A stretch of DNA of 64,000 bases from Chrysopilus asiliformis (Eukaryota; Arthropoda; Insecta; Diptera; Rhagionidae): assembly GCA_964034945.1 (NCBI GenBank), contig OZ035960.1:25221487-25285486 (forward strand). The letters are read 5' to 3'. The notes under the pieces are model-generated. The model was not told the DNA's origin. It was given only the letters and a program-made list of their open reading frames with translations, and did no database searches. Below are positions 20,429 to 32,294 of this stretch, in pieces. Each line of letters opens with the position of its first letter. Position 1 is the first letter of the stretch. Position numbers and translations under genes: made by a program.

Positions 20429-21900
20429 ATGGAATCCCACGCGAAATTCATAATTATTGGAGGCGGTATTGCTGGCGTTTCTTGTGCAGAAACATTGGCT
20501 TTCCTTTGTCCAAACGAGAAAATAATTTTACTAACCGAATCCTCACTAATTAAAACCGTAGCAAATTTAGTGCCTCTTGGAAAAGCTCTAACGAGATTCG
20601 ATGTTGAAGAGAAAGACGCGCAGTCAATGAACCAAAAAGTCACAGTAATTGTAGATGAACTTCTCCGCATTGAATCTGAAACGAAGACAATTTTTACCAG
20701 ACAAGGGCGAAAAATCAGCTATGATTACCTTTGTCTTTGTACCGGTGCGCGTCCAAAACTCATCGAGCAAAATAAACACGTTATCGGCATACGTGATACC
20801 GAATCTGTCGGTGAATTCCAACGACGAATCAAGAACTCAAATAAAATTTTATTAGTGGGAAATGGAGGAATCGCCTCCGAAATAGCGTACGAAGTAAGAA
20901 ACATTGAACTCGATTGGGTGGTAAAGAACAATCATATTTCATCAACTTTTGTTGATCCGGCCGCTGGTAAATTCTTCCAGTCTCGTCTCCATGGCAAAAC
21001 CAGTTCAGATGGAGATCAGGAAAAAAGCGTTGTCAAACGGATGCGTTATCTGGACGAAGGTGGCAGCAAAATCGGTGAAAAAGGTGCAGCACTTGGTAAG
21101 TTGGACTAAATCGATAATCTTACAAAAAGTTCAAATACATTGAAATTTTTGTAGGTCCAGATTGGCATCGAAGTGTTGACATTTCGGGAAAATTAAAACA
21201 TCTTCCGAGTTCAGTACGAGTTCATTATAACACTGAGATCAAAGAAATTGTAGATCAAACAGGCACCGACGATCAACCACCCCAATTTCCCCTAAAAGTG
21301 ATTCTAAGTAACGGTGAAACGATATTTTGCGACTTTGTTGTTTCTGCAACTGGCGTTTTTCCAAATAGAAGCTTTGAAGCTGATTGCGATTTTAAATTGG
21401 GACCAGATGGTGGCATATTTGTTGATGAACTAATGAAAACTAGCTGCCCAGGAGTTTATGCTGCCGGAGATGTTTGTTTTGCTGGTTGGGAATACGCTTG
21501 CCATTGGTTTCAAATGCGGCTATGGACACAAGCCAGGCAAATGGGATCTATGGCCGCAAAGAGCATGGCAGCGGATTTGAAAAAGGAAGAAACTCTACAA
21601 GACTTTTGTTTTGAGCTTTTCGGACACGTAACAAGTTTATTTGGATATCAAGTGGTTTTACTGGGTAAATATAACGGTCAAGGGTTGGATAATAACTATG
21701 AGGTTCTATTACGAATAACACCAGATAAAGAATACGTAAAGTTTGTGTTACAAAACGGACGACTACAAGGAGCTATATTGATTGGGGAGACTGGCCTCGA
21801 GGAGACATGTGAAAATCTTATCTTAAATCAACTCGATTTAACACCATATGGAGACGATATTCTTGATCCAAATATCGATATTGAAGATTACTTTGATTAA
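20429..21900 (+). CDS. PYROXD1: Pyridine nucleotide-disulphide oxidoreductase domain protein 1
   Basis: Exons 20429-21095 and 21155-21900 give 470 residues, close to animal PYROXD1. The family is a class I flavoprotein oxidoreductase that protects the tRNA ligase complex from oxidation in other animals. Visible: the FAD dinucleotide loop FIIIGGGIAGVSCAETLA at residue about 7, YLCLCTGARPK, a second NAD-binding loop ILLVGNGGIASEIAYE, and the FAD-closing motif VYAAGDVCFAG. The C-terminal domain has LFGYQVVLLGKYNGQG and GETGLEETCENLILNQLD, typical of PYROXD1. No CxxC redox pair lies next to the flavin loop, consistent with the family. AATAAA at 21948-21953 is a likely poly(A) signal. Confidence 0.92.
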
Positions 21901-23351
21901 AAGTTATAATTTATAATTGATTAGGTTTAGGCGATTGGAAAATTTTTAATAAATGAATGAAAATTGTCCAAAATGTTTTTTGAAATTGTCAAAATATTGG
22001 TTTCCATCTATTTTGATATTCAATAGTTTAGATTTTGCATTTCTATTTTGAATGACAATTACATATGCTAAAAATTTCATTAAAGTTCACAAGATATAAA
22101 AGGTCGGAAAAATTTGATGCTTCTTTCTTCAACGAATCTAAAGACATTGTTTCATGTTTATACGGTCCTTGGTTTGAAAATTATTACTGCCTCCCTGGAA
22201 AGGCTACGCGACCTAGTATACGCAGCTATTTCAGAAAGGCTAGGAAAAAATCCAATGCCTTGAAATTTTAAAAAAAGGTCAATTTTCATTTCCGATCATC
22301 GAAAAGCGCATTAAAATTCCTTCAATGGTTTGGAACAGGCCTAACCAACCCAAACGATCTCATTTGCCCCTTTTTGGGAATGTCCTAAAATTCCACGGAC
22401 CGCACATCTATAATATATATAAAAGGTGTACCAAAAAATAGGACGCATTTAAATCGAGCTAACTTGGAACTACCAATCTGGCGGTGTTAAACTAATAGTG
22501 TATATTGCGTAGACTGTCAATTTTTTACATTTATGTACAATTTTTAGAATCTATAGCATGAAATCGGCACAAAAGGTTAGAACAAGCAGAAATAAAAGCC
22601 ACAGGATTTATACCGGCGCTACATTTAAAAAACTGCCAACTTCTAAACGCGACCACAGCGGCTAATCTTGAAGTTGGTACTTCTGTGGACAATTTCTATC
22701 TTTAACCCACATAAAAAAGATATGGTGTCTAGCCTAGGGGGCCCATTATGGAATATGATTGTAATCGAAACGATTCAGATTTGCCTGTGGTTGTTAGTCA
22801 TTACACTAAAAACAAAAAATAATGCACGTAATTTTATGAAATATTGATGAATCTCGCGGGTCACAGAACTTTACACGGCAAGCCTCAGGTTGGCCACGCC
22901 TAATTCATAATAAAGCAAAGGAGTGGTGCGAAGGGAAGGTAATTTTAAATCACTGTGTGGTCTACGATACTTCTATTATTACTAAAAAGTTCACAACAAA
23001 ATTTAATCACAATCGATTTAAGAGTCGTCAGTTGAATTCAGAGGAGTTTTGTGCAAGGCCAACATTCGGAATATTGTAGAATAGCTTAAAAATATACAAT
23101 TAAACAAAAAAAAATATGAATTCAACTATTTCATATAATTCATAAATGCAAAAAATATTTTACATAACAAAATCATATAACTAAAGCAACTTCTTTTTTT
23201 AAATAAAAAAAAATCTCAAATGTTCAAAATTCCTAATAAACAATTACTTGATCGGAATAATAAAAAAGGGCCGAGTGACAACCAGGATTCAAAATAATGT
23301 TTATAGAAACAATTAATTAATCGAAATAATGAAAATGTTTACATTTCCTGA
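21901..23351. other. Convergent intergenic region with a truncated palindromic element
   Basis: This interval contains 3' UTRs of PYROXD1 (plus) and the zinc-finger gene (minus). A single-ended relative of the 6988 element starts at about 22737 (GGGGGCCCATTATGGAATAT) and includes GTGGTTGTTAGT. The rest (22400-22700, 22840-23100) looks like old transposon debris but was not assigned. No gene is seen. Confidence 0.5.
22737..22810 (+). repeat. Half-copy of palindromic element family
   Basis: GGGGGCCCATTATGGAATAT matches the ends of the elements at 6988 and 51960 (consensus GGGNGCCTATCATGGAATAC). It is followed by the typical core word GTGGTTGTTAGT. The opposite arm is not found nearby, so the copy is truncated. 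Confidence 0.5.
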
Positions 23352-24384
23352 TTAAAATTCAGGAATTCGAACTGATCTGGATCGACCAAATCTTGAGACA
23401 ACGGTTTTAGTAATCCCTTTATTATTAAAAGTCGATTTCTTTTCAGTTTTATAACGAATCGATTTGGTTTTGGCCTTTTCGATTTTTGGTTGTTCAACAT
23501 CAATATTGTTTAAAATTACAAAATTGTCATTCAATTTATCCAGATTTATTGTAGCAGAATCATAATTCGGCACGCATGAAATTTCTGTATCAATATTTAC
23601 AGGGTCTATTTTTTCCGGGCTAATCATTTTTATTCCAAAATCGGAGAAGAGATCTTGTTTCTCGTTCACGTTTTGACTTTCACATTCCAAGAGAATTAAT
23701 GTTGGATGGTATGAAAACATATGTTTGTTCTGGAAAAATAAATAATACGTTGAAAATTTGAAATTTTGCAAAGTTCAAAATAATTAAAACATGACGTAAT
23801 AACAATAACCCGTTCACCACAAGCTTTTATGTATCCTAATAACTGCCATTAAATAAATATCAATAAAGTATCTTACCAATTTCTCCTCAGAAGTGAAATA
23901 TTGCATGCAAGCGACGCAAAATCGTTCTATATGACTTTTAGAGTGAGTTAACAGACTCAATCGAGTTGCAAAAAGGTCACAACAGCAGTCACATTGAAAC
24001 CTCATTTTTCTATTAGATTCATAAGTTTTAAGAATCTCATAATAGTAATCCTAAAACAAAATCAAGTAAATTTTATCGAATTACACAGAATTATTAATAG
24101 ATCTGCTAACCTTTTTCCACACAGGTTTCAAGTTTATTCGGGAATTTTGGGGACACTCTTCATCACATGAATAACCAACTGAGAACGGATAAATAAAAAA
24201 TACAGCAGTTCATTAGTTCATTTTTTAAACCTGAATCCGAGTGCTGCAAAACAAACACATTTTGTTCGTTGGTCTTTTCCTGATAGTATAATTTCCGAGC
24301 CACTGTATGATTCAAAACTTTTATGCAGGATTGTTCTATTGCTGGCAGTGAGGAACTCAAGCAAGGTATGCTTTGGACATTCAT
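23352..24384 (-). CDS. C2H2 zinc-finger protein, uncharacterised
   Basis: Exons 24231-24384, 24111-24178, 23877-24050 and 23352-23729 join in frame into 257 residues. Two consecutive C2H2 fingers are visible: FQCDCCCDLFATRLSLLTHS and then KSH (C-x2-C-x12-H-x4-H), and FCVACMQYFTSEEKLNKHMF with YH (C-x2-C-x12-H-x5-H). The second finger is only completed when intron 3 is removed, which supports the model. The N-terminal third has no known motif; the C-terminal tail is acidic and then basic (KTVVSRFGRSRSVRIPEF). The product probably binds nucleic acid, but no orthologue was recognised. The start is the first ATG of the first exon and could lie further upstream. Confidence 0.65.
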
Positions 24385-25925
24385 TCTGCTCTGTAGATAT
24401 AAAAAAAGAGTGAATATTGGAAGATTTTGTATATTTTTTTAAGGACTTTTTAAATGTAGCATAAAGTCAAATACACATTAACATAATTCGTGTAGCAATG
24501 ATTATATGTATATAGGTTTTTGTACCAAAATATATTTAAGCCTTCGATACGTTTTCTGCATATCTATGGTTTTTTTTAAATCGCGTTTTAGAAACATTAG
24601 AGAAATTAGTAATAGCACATAAAAATCCAGTGGGTTCCGATTAGTGTAGCGCCGTGGTTGTTATTATTTAGACTTCTGTAATTTTCCCACTAAAATCCTA
24701 GGTTTTTGTTTGAATATTTGTTATATTTTTGAAGTCGCCGAGATGTAAAGTTAACGATACTGTGACTCCTGATAGGTTATAATTGGAATTAACTTTAAAA
24801 TGTTTATTTCGTGAAATCGGTGGATAGGGAAAGGTGGATAGTGCATAGGGAAACTTTTTCGCCATTTTTTGTATAAAGTTTAGTACTGCTGTCACACTAT
24901 CTTTTTTAGAAAAGCTCAAACAATTAGGAACCTTTTCAACAGTTAGCAAAATACAATTTTTTTCAAAAGACGAGTTTTGGGAAAATCGGAAAATTCATTT
25001 AGTTTTCCGGAAAACCTGTTGCATAGAATTTATTTTATCATATTTTTTTTCATGCAACCATAAACCCCACCTGTATTCCAAACAAATCCTTCGGCCTGCT
25101 TTTTCCGGTAACACAAAAAAGTGAGCTTTTATAAGAACAAATTCCAATCTTGAGATTTTGCTAAGATAATAAATGTTCAAATTTTCATTTTTGGTTTTGA
25201 TATGATTTTATAACAGCGAAATTTGGATTTCCTCGTAACAATTTCGAATTTCTGTCGAATGAAGCGAAAAGGAAACTGCGCTCATAAAAACCTTTATCCG
25301 ATAAAAATAATTGGTTTTTTCGAGTTTCCAAAAAACCTATCATATTTGCAAAATATTCAAAGGTTTTTTATAATAAAACTTAAAAATTAAAAATAAAAAT
25401 AATGTTCTTTCGATAATCACCTATTCGACTTATTTATATAACGCAGGGAATTCGTCCTTTTTTACAAACCTTTCCTCGACAATTCGTTGCACACTTTCCA
25501 GAAACTTCAAAAAACTACCGTTACGTCAAAATTTACCTACACAATTGCATGAAATTCAAATCAATTTTGATTTCTTAATTTCTACCGATGGTTTTATTTT
25601 ATTTTTTATTTTGAATCATTTTTAATTGTTTCTTCTCAAATAGTTTTCTATTATTTAAAGATTTTTTTTTAAAGTTTTTTAATTTTTGTGTTAAACTTTT
25701 TTTTCTTCGCCTAGAAAAAATGCCGTATGTGTTCTGCAAACGATTTGACGTTTGATTTCTTCGATGATTGTTTGCGGAATTCATAGAGCATATTTTCCCA
25801 CACTCAAACTACAAGTGAAAGTAAACAAAACTGCAGAAATCATTCGGTTCGGATTCTTCTAAAAATTACTAACTCGAATAAAATTCCCTAACAATATTAA
25901 TTTATTTCTAAGAATAGTCAATAAA
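24385..25925. other. Divergent intergenic region
   Basis: This AT-rich interval separates the minus-strand zinc-finger gene from the plus-strand glucosyltransferase gene. Short frames on both strands (for example 24698-24949) have no motif. No mobile element ends or RNA genes were recognised. Confidence 0.5.
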
Positions 25926-27603
25926 ATGTACAAAACTCGAGCTAACTTTATACTAATCATAGTCAAACTTGTGATAATTACTAATTTCGTGAACGCCAGC
26001 AACGATGTGGTCAGTCCAGGGAAAACTTTGGTGTATGGACCAGGAATTATTCCCGATTTAGTAGTGACCCCAGCCCGATATTTCTTTATTCACGCTGTGA
26101 ATGCCAGAGGAAAAAAGTAAGTCATTCAGTCCTACAGGATTCAATATCAAACTACGTTCTTTTAGATTCACCAAACAACCGCCGTTGCCCTTCACAGTGC
26201 ATCTTGAAGGGAAGTCTGCGCTGATGGGGAAATGTCATTATAATTTGAATATCATTGATCGAGGTGATGGTTCATTCATCGTCCGGTATAAAATAGCGGA
26301 AATGTGCCAAAATGTTAAAATAGAAGTTAAATATAACGGGACGCATGTTGCTGATTCGCCATACAACGTGAAAGGAAGTGTCTACTCTGAAAGTTGCCGC
26401 TGTCCGCAAGAATTAAGGTCTTGGATGCGTAACTACAAATGTCCTACCGTAGAAAATCGAATAACTGCCGATTTGAAGCCATTCAAGAACACAAATTTCA
26501 GCGGGATTAGAGAAAATTTGCTAAAGAAATACAATATGCCGGGCAGCGTTTCACTTTGCAACTACGTTGTGAAAAATAACGAGATTTACCGGAAGTGCTA
26601 CGGGAAATATGTGGGCTTCAAAATGTTCATGGATGCGCTCCTTTTGTCCATCACAAGGCTAGTAGAACTTCCTGATTTTGAGTTCTTCTTAAATCTAGGC
26701 GATTATCCTCTAGTGAAGAAAGGCGGACAGACAAGAACTACTGGGCCTTATCCGATATTTTCGTGGTGTGGAAGTGAAGATACCTTTGATATTGTCCTAC
26801 CCACCTATGATATTACACAATCGACGTTAGAAAATATGGGTAGCGTAATGTTAGACATCCTTTCTGTACAGAAATCGCAATATCCTTGGAAAGAGAAAGA
26901 ACCAAAGGGTTTCTGGCGAGGAAGGGATTCGCGAAGTGAAAGACTGGATTTAATTGACATTTCCCGTAAACATCCTGATCTTATCAACGCTTCCATAACA
27001 AATTTCTTCTTCTATCGTGACGAAGAAGACAAATATGGTCCACGAGTAGCTCATATTTCATTCATGGACTTCTTCAAGGTAAACTTTGTTAGCAATTTTA
27101 TATGTCGAATTTCAAGAGATTTTTGTATTTCAGTATAAATACCAAATAAATATTGACGGCACAATAGCTGCATATCGGTTACCATATCTACTTGCTGGAG
27201 ATTCTGTTGTTCTTAAGCAAGACTCACCATTTTATGAGCACTTCTACGATAAACTTCAACGGAACAAGCATTTTATTCCTATTAAACGAGATTTGTCGGA
27301 TTTAGTGGAAAAAATCCATTGGGCACAAGACAACGATGATAAAGTTAGAGAAATTATTGATAACTCTAGAAGATTAGTGGAAGAAAATCTATTACCAACG
27401 CACATTTATTGCTATCATGTCCTTCTTTTTAAGGTACTCAATTTACTCTTTACACTCTTTATCTACGCAATCATGTATTTTAGGAATGGAGTCAAAGATT
27501 GGTCAGTGCGATAACAGTATTTCCAGATATGGAAAAAGTTGAGGAGAAAACAAAATGCAATTGCCATTCCGATGACTCGATTTTAAGAAAAGATGAGCTA
27601 TAG
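25926..27603 (+). CDS. POGLUT2: ER protein O-glucosyltransferase (KDELC / POGLUT2-3)
   Basis: Exons 25926-26116, 26166-27078, 27134-27433 and 27484-27603 give 507 residues, near the 502 of vertebrate KDELC1. The family transfers glucose to serine of EGF repeats (Notch and others) in the ER lumen. Order of parts: a signal peptide (hydrophobic ANFILIIVKLVIITNFVNAS), a filamin-type Ig repeat (about residues 25-135, with GDGSFIVRYKI and ADSPYNVKG), then a CAP10/GT90 domain with GFWRGRDSRSERLDLIDIS, FMDFFKYKYQINIDGTIAAY and a YRLPYLLAGDSVVLKQ-type nucleotide-sugar region. The last exon ends RKDEL, an ER retrieval signal, which confirms the splice. Whether it is orthologous to POGLUT2, POGLUT3 or their common ancestor cannot be told here. 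Confidence 0.92.
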
Positions 27604-28880
27604 ATCTGGACTTCTCGGTAGAGTTTTAAGCCTAACACTTAGTGTTGATATTCACATTTATTGTAAAAAGTACTTAAATACACAGACAATTAGTATAATG
27701 TCAGGTTTTTTTTTAAATTTTGTAAAACACGATTTCAAGCTAGGTTGACCATATGTCCTGGAATGGCCGGGACAGTCTTTAACATTTTGTGTTAAACACT
27801 AGAAAAAACTATCGCTAAATATGCAAATTATACTCAACTTCTGCTAGGAATTGCTCATTTTTTCAACGATTTTCCACAAAGAAAGTTTTATTTTCTCTAT
27901 AAAACTTGTTATTTCGTTGGTGTTCCGCTTCAGCCATACTCCCACACATCTTGTCCGGATTGATCGAAAATAAATATAATCGCCCTACTTCCAGTAGAAA
28001 CGATCAATGCATTTTTTGAATATTGAGCGTAACTATTTTTTAGATTTCCTATAACTATTTCTTCTGTGCTTGTTGAAGCCAGATTACAATAAAGGAGATT
28101 GAGCAGAGATCAGGGCCGTACCGACTGGGGGGGGATGGGGGGGGAGGCTCCCCCCCCAATAAGTCTTCAGTTGGGAATTTGACCTTTAGAAGTTGGGAAA
28201 TCTCACTTCTTAACACTAGGTTGCCCAAGGAAGTCAAGCAGTCAAGATGACTTGCTTGAACAATCTAGTGTTAAAGATGTGAGATTTCCCAAGTTGGGAA
28301 ATCTCTTTAGTTGATTTTCCAAAATCCCAACTTGTCTTTTTCTACCTCATATTTTCTATTAGTGAACATACGCCTGTTTTATGACTTGTTTCTTTTTTAC
28401 ACATACCATTCTGCTTTGGCAACAGCGTCACAGCGAGTTGGGAGAGAATGAATAAAAGGCTTTGAAAGAGTAGACACTCGACCGTGGGAGGAGTATAATG
28501 TTCTCATCAGTTTATGGCACAGAACTATATAACATAGAACAACTGTCACCATACAAAGCTCTGCTAAAAAATTGTCCCTCTTTATTCGAGTTAAACGCAT
28601 CCACTGAACTGTATAATCTCGCGAAATTCAAATTTCGTCTGCCGCGAAAATCAAATTTCACAAGTTTGAGACTAACTTTAGGTGCCAACACCATTCCGAA
28701 AGTCTATTTTCCTTTGACAGCTCACAGTTTAAACGAGAGGAGTATATTTGTTTTCATACGGTTATCTCGCTCTTATTTGACTCGTTTTGATTCACTGAAC
28801 TGTATTGAAATGGGACCATTTGAGACAGCAAATCGAGCGATCTAGTATATTCGTGCTGAAACGGTGAGTTTTGAAAATAT

Positions 28881-29561
28881 CGGCCCGATTCCAGAATCCG
28901 TCGTAGCTTTATTACGAAGAACTAACTACGTTACGAATACGAAGAAATCAGTATTCCACGATCCGAACGGAATTGAACTTAGTGGTGCCTGATTAAAATC
29001 TAATTTCGAAAAATAAATGTCTTTGTAAAAAGGTCCCTATGCAAAACTCATAAGGAATAGATTTCTGACATGGAATAGTTTCGTGAAAAATGTAACTTTC
29101 TTGACTTAAAACGAAAATTGTTATTAATAATGGATTCTGCAGCGTTTGCAACTTTGTGTCTGGAAGAAGATTTATCGAAGTGAAGGACTTTAATAGTGGA
29201 ATGAAAACGACAACAAATAACGGATACTTAGGAATACTCACATTGCTCTTTTTTCTAAAATATTTCCTCTTAATGTGTTAAAAGTTACACTAATACTAAA
29301 TAAACAAATAAAAATGTTAAAATTGCTTTTTGTTGTACAATTCAGGCCATATATTGAGCTAAAATCATAAGAAAATGAAGTTACGAAGCAAAAATTTTTC
29401 GTAGGTTTAGCTGTCAAAAGATCGATTGCGTCGGATTCTATGATACCAGATATTCCGATTCGTAATGTTTTCGAAATTAATTTAATTCCTTCGGATCGTG
29501 GAATACCATCTTCACGAATTCTCCGAAAATCGTAGCTACGACGGATCCTGGAATAGGGCCG
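28881..29561. mobile_element. TIR element nested in the hAT, 3-bp target duplication
   Basis: The left end CGGCCCGATTCCAGAATCCG and the right end (complement CGGCCCTATTCCAGGATCCG) continue into GTCGTAGCT on both sides. The trinucleotide TAT directly flanks both ends (28878-28880, 29562-29564). The same end sequence is found on the 129-bp palindrome at 57073-57201. No transposase frame was found inside the 681 bp. Confidence 0.75.
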
Positions 29562-29611
29562 TATATGTGTAATTGTTTTACCATCGGTGTTCGGATTTTT
29601 TAAACAAATGA

Positions 29612-29803
29612 ATAGCTACGAATGAGCGCAAATTCAGCCAGCTAAAACTGGTGAAAAACGTTCTAAGGGTGACTATGGGAGACGAAAGACTGAGTTCTTT
29701 AATGATACTACACAGCGAAAAAGACCTAACTGATACAATTGACCTTACGAAATTTGTTTCGGCATGGGCAAAGTTAAAGGAAAGACGAATCCATGTACTA
29801 TAA
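29612..29803 (+). pseudogene. hAT transposase C-terminal (dimerisation) fragment
   Basis: The frame that follows the TGA at 29609-29611 reads IATNERKFSQLKLVKNVLR, then MGDERLSSLMILHSEKD, then FVSAWAKLKERR before TAA 29801-29803. This is the classic hAT C-terminal dimerisation pattern (a 'ERSFSKLKLIKNYLRSTMGQERL'-like block then an 'LSIE' block) known from ZMYM/KIAA1586-like and other hAT transposases. An in-frame stop precedes it and no catalytic region is present, so it is a remnant. The location inside an element with an 8-bp duplication independently supports hAT. Confidence 0.85.
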
Positions 29804-30180
29804 ATTAGATATGTACAGACTCTAGTTGAAGTCATCTTCAACGGTTATCTTTTCTCTCAAGGGTCGCATAAGATTATTAGTGTTTACCCTTTATTTAATT
29901 GTATGTGAAAAATAAAAAAAAATTACAATATGTTAACATAACCATTATTCTTTATTATAATTTCTGGTCAGAGATTCTGGGCAAGGAAAAGGAATTTTTA
30001 TTAGGTACATCCTAGTTAGGAAAAATCAGATGTTCGAGTTGGGAAAATTGAGATGTCTCCCCCCCCAATCCAGAGCCTTCGATACGGCCCTGGCAGAGAT
30101 ACTTAAAAACATTATTAATTTTTGAAAAGAATGAAAAACTACCTTGAGTAATTCAAAAGCAAAACGTGTTTTAAAAATTC

Positions 30181-30234
30181 TGCTTATACTAACAAACCTA
30201 AAAAAAGTAGGCTTATACTAACAAACCTAAAAAC
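30181..30234 (+). repeat. Tandem duplication just upstream of the kinase start codon
   Basis: GCTTATACTAACAAACCTAA appears twice about 31 bp apart, ending 14 bases before the kinase ATG at 30249. It therefore falls in the presumed 5' UTR or core promoter. It follows the hAT target duplication by about 80 bp. Confidence 0.7.
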
Positions 30235-30248
30235 TCACATTTTTCAAA

Positions 30249-32049
30249 ATGAGTCTGTTTAGCCAAAATATCGAATACCGAGAAATACTGGAAAAACTAA
30301 AAAGTGAATTCCAGGATAGATGGTATAATACCAAACCCTCACCCATCAATGATTTATCCGATTTTAAAGCAATGGCAGTGATCGGTTGCGGATCATTTGG
30401 AACTGTTGTAAGTTTCATCAAACCTTTTTATTTGGTTCTCAATTATTTGTAGTGCTTGTTTTTCATTTTGCAGAAAGTCTATCGACATAAAAAAGCAGGA
30501 AAATATTACGCAATCAAAGTCTTGATGAAGTCAAGGATACTAAAAACTAAACAATTTCAACATATATTAAATGAAAAGCGAGTTTTGCATAGTGTCAGAT
30601 TTCCATTCCTAGTGAATTTAAAATTTTCTTACAAAGATAACGATTGCTTATATTTGGGATTACCATTCATTAATGGCGGGGAAATGTTCACTTATTTAAG
30701 AAAGTATTTAAAACATATAAAAAATGTGAAAAAATTGTTCTGTTTCACTAAAAAAACGTTTATTTCTAGGCTGCGAAAATTTTCAGAGGATCAAGCTAGA
30801 TTCTATGCTTCTCAAGTTTGCTTGGCATTGGAATATCTTCATTTTATGGATTTAGTTTATCGCGATTTAAAACCGGAAAATATCATCTTTGACCATCGGG
30901 GATATTTAAAATTGACTGATTTTGGATTTTCGAAGGTAAATCTATAATAGAGTGGACTTTCAAGCCATCCGGTACTTGAAATGTTTTTGAGTGAAACAAA
31001 AATATTCCAGATGAGCAATAAACCCTAAACCTTTATAACTGAAGTGGTGATGGTTAGCGTGGAAGGTGGGCAGGTAGGGGGGGGGGGGGGGGGGGGGGAT
31101 GGTAAAAGATAAGCGGTGAAAGGTCGGGGAGTCAATTGGCTGGTAAAATGTAGTGAAAAGTTGAGTTTTAAAAGGTTTCTATTCGCTTGCGATTTTATGT
31201 TGCTGATTCGAAATCTGCAAATGGTTTGGCTAGATTAGCTCTAGTTTTAGAGAAAATCCCAAAACAGTTATACTTTTCGAAACAATCCCATATAAACTGA
31301 TTTTTTAAAATTTTTGGTAATGTCGTGGGTATTTCAAACATTTTACCGCTGAACCTATCCAAAAAATAGTGTGCATAATTTTACATACAGACTTATCGTA
31401 GTTTAACTTACATGTGTAATAATTCAAAACAAAAATATGTTGTGTGGTTTTTGCTTAGTTGAAAAATTTGTTTGCATTCTACCTTGAAATTATACATTAT
31501 AGTTAATAGAGAGTGGAAGAACATGGACTTTGTGTGGTACACCAGAGTATATCGCCCCAGAAATTCTAAAAGCAAAATCGTATGGAAAAAGTGCTGATTG
31601 GTGGTCATTTGGTGTACTTTTATATGAGATGTGCGCCGGAGTATCACCATTTTTCTGTTTAAACAATGATCCGATCGTATTGTTTGCGAAAATAATGGAT
31701 TGTAATTACAAAATGCCACTCAGCTTCAGTAAAGAGTTGAGGCATCTAGTATATAATCTCCTACAAACGGAAGTAACTCTCAGGTAAAGGATTTTGTCCA
31801 ATAATTTCACTCTAATTGGAACTTCTTTTGTTCAGATATGGGAATTTAAAAAATGGAGCGAGAGACATTAAAAATCACAGCTGGTTCAAAAATACTGAAT
31901 GGATTTCAATATTAAATCGAAATGTTGCAGCGCCATTTATTCCGCCTATCACAGATCTAAGCGATACATCAAACTTTGATAAATATCCTGATTTAAAAGT
32001 ATTCAAGTCAAGCGTAATGCAATATGAAAAGGAATTCGAAACTTTCTAA
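30249..32049 (+). CDS. cAMP-dependent protein kinase catalytic subunit-like kinase
   Basis: Exons 30249-30407, 30474-30703, 30770-30935, 31503-31783 and 31836-32049 give 349 residues, the size of PKA-C. Motifs in order: glycine loop [17 protein letters not shown] (the VAIK lysine), [28 protein letters not shown] (catalytic loop), [22 protein letters not shown] (activation loop with the PKA phospho-threonine site), [12 protein letters not shown], and an AGC C-tail ending EKEFETF (PKA: FxxF). It is clearly diverged from canonical PKA-C (GCG for GTG in the loop, an extra residue before GRTW), so it looks like a paralogue such as insect Pka-C2-type genes. Intron 3 (567 bp) contains a 22-G run. 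Tail to tail with AIFM1, 245 bp apart. Confidence 0.85.
31077..31098 (+). repeat. Uninterrupted run of 22 G residues in kinase intron 3
   Basis: Twenty-two consecutive G bases on the coding strand in otherwise AT-rich DNA. As transcribed RNA this could form G-quadruplex-like structure. Length is prone to assembly error. Confidence 0.9.
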
Positions 32050-32294
32050 TTAATAACTTTTTGTTTAATTTTCCCTTTAATTCGGTTCTACTGTAATTAA
32101 TAATTTAAAAAAATGTTTTCGTGTTTTTACCATTATTATATTATCTTAATTTTTATTGCAGTTCAAAAATACATTTGGAAAAGTTATCTTAAAATTATAA
32201 TTTAAGGTAATGGATAACATCGATTTTGAAAAAAAAAATTAACTAATTGATGCCACTTTGTCTGATTTTATTTAAATGAATCAAAAATTAATTT

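Larger units (their letters stand above)
28111..30092 (+). mobile_element. hAT-superfamily DNA transposon, defective, with a nested element
   Basis: The ends are CAGGGCCGTA at 28111 and its complement at 30092, followed inward by G-rich/C-rich blocks. A perfect 8-bp direct repeat GCAGAGAT flanks it (28103-28110 and 30093-30100), the hAT target duplication. Near the right end on the plus strand a transposase C-terminus survives (separate entry). A 681-bp TIR element is nested at 28881-29561 and a small hairpin lies at about 28194-28292. The element fills most of the space between the glucosyltransferase and the kinase genes. Confidence 0.93.

Noticed and set aside
28498..28845. 115-codon frame inside the hAT element as an intact transposase
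   Set aside because: No hAT motif is visible in it; only the C-terminal fragment at 29612-29803 matches the family.
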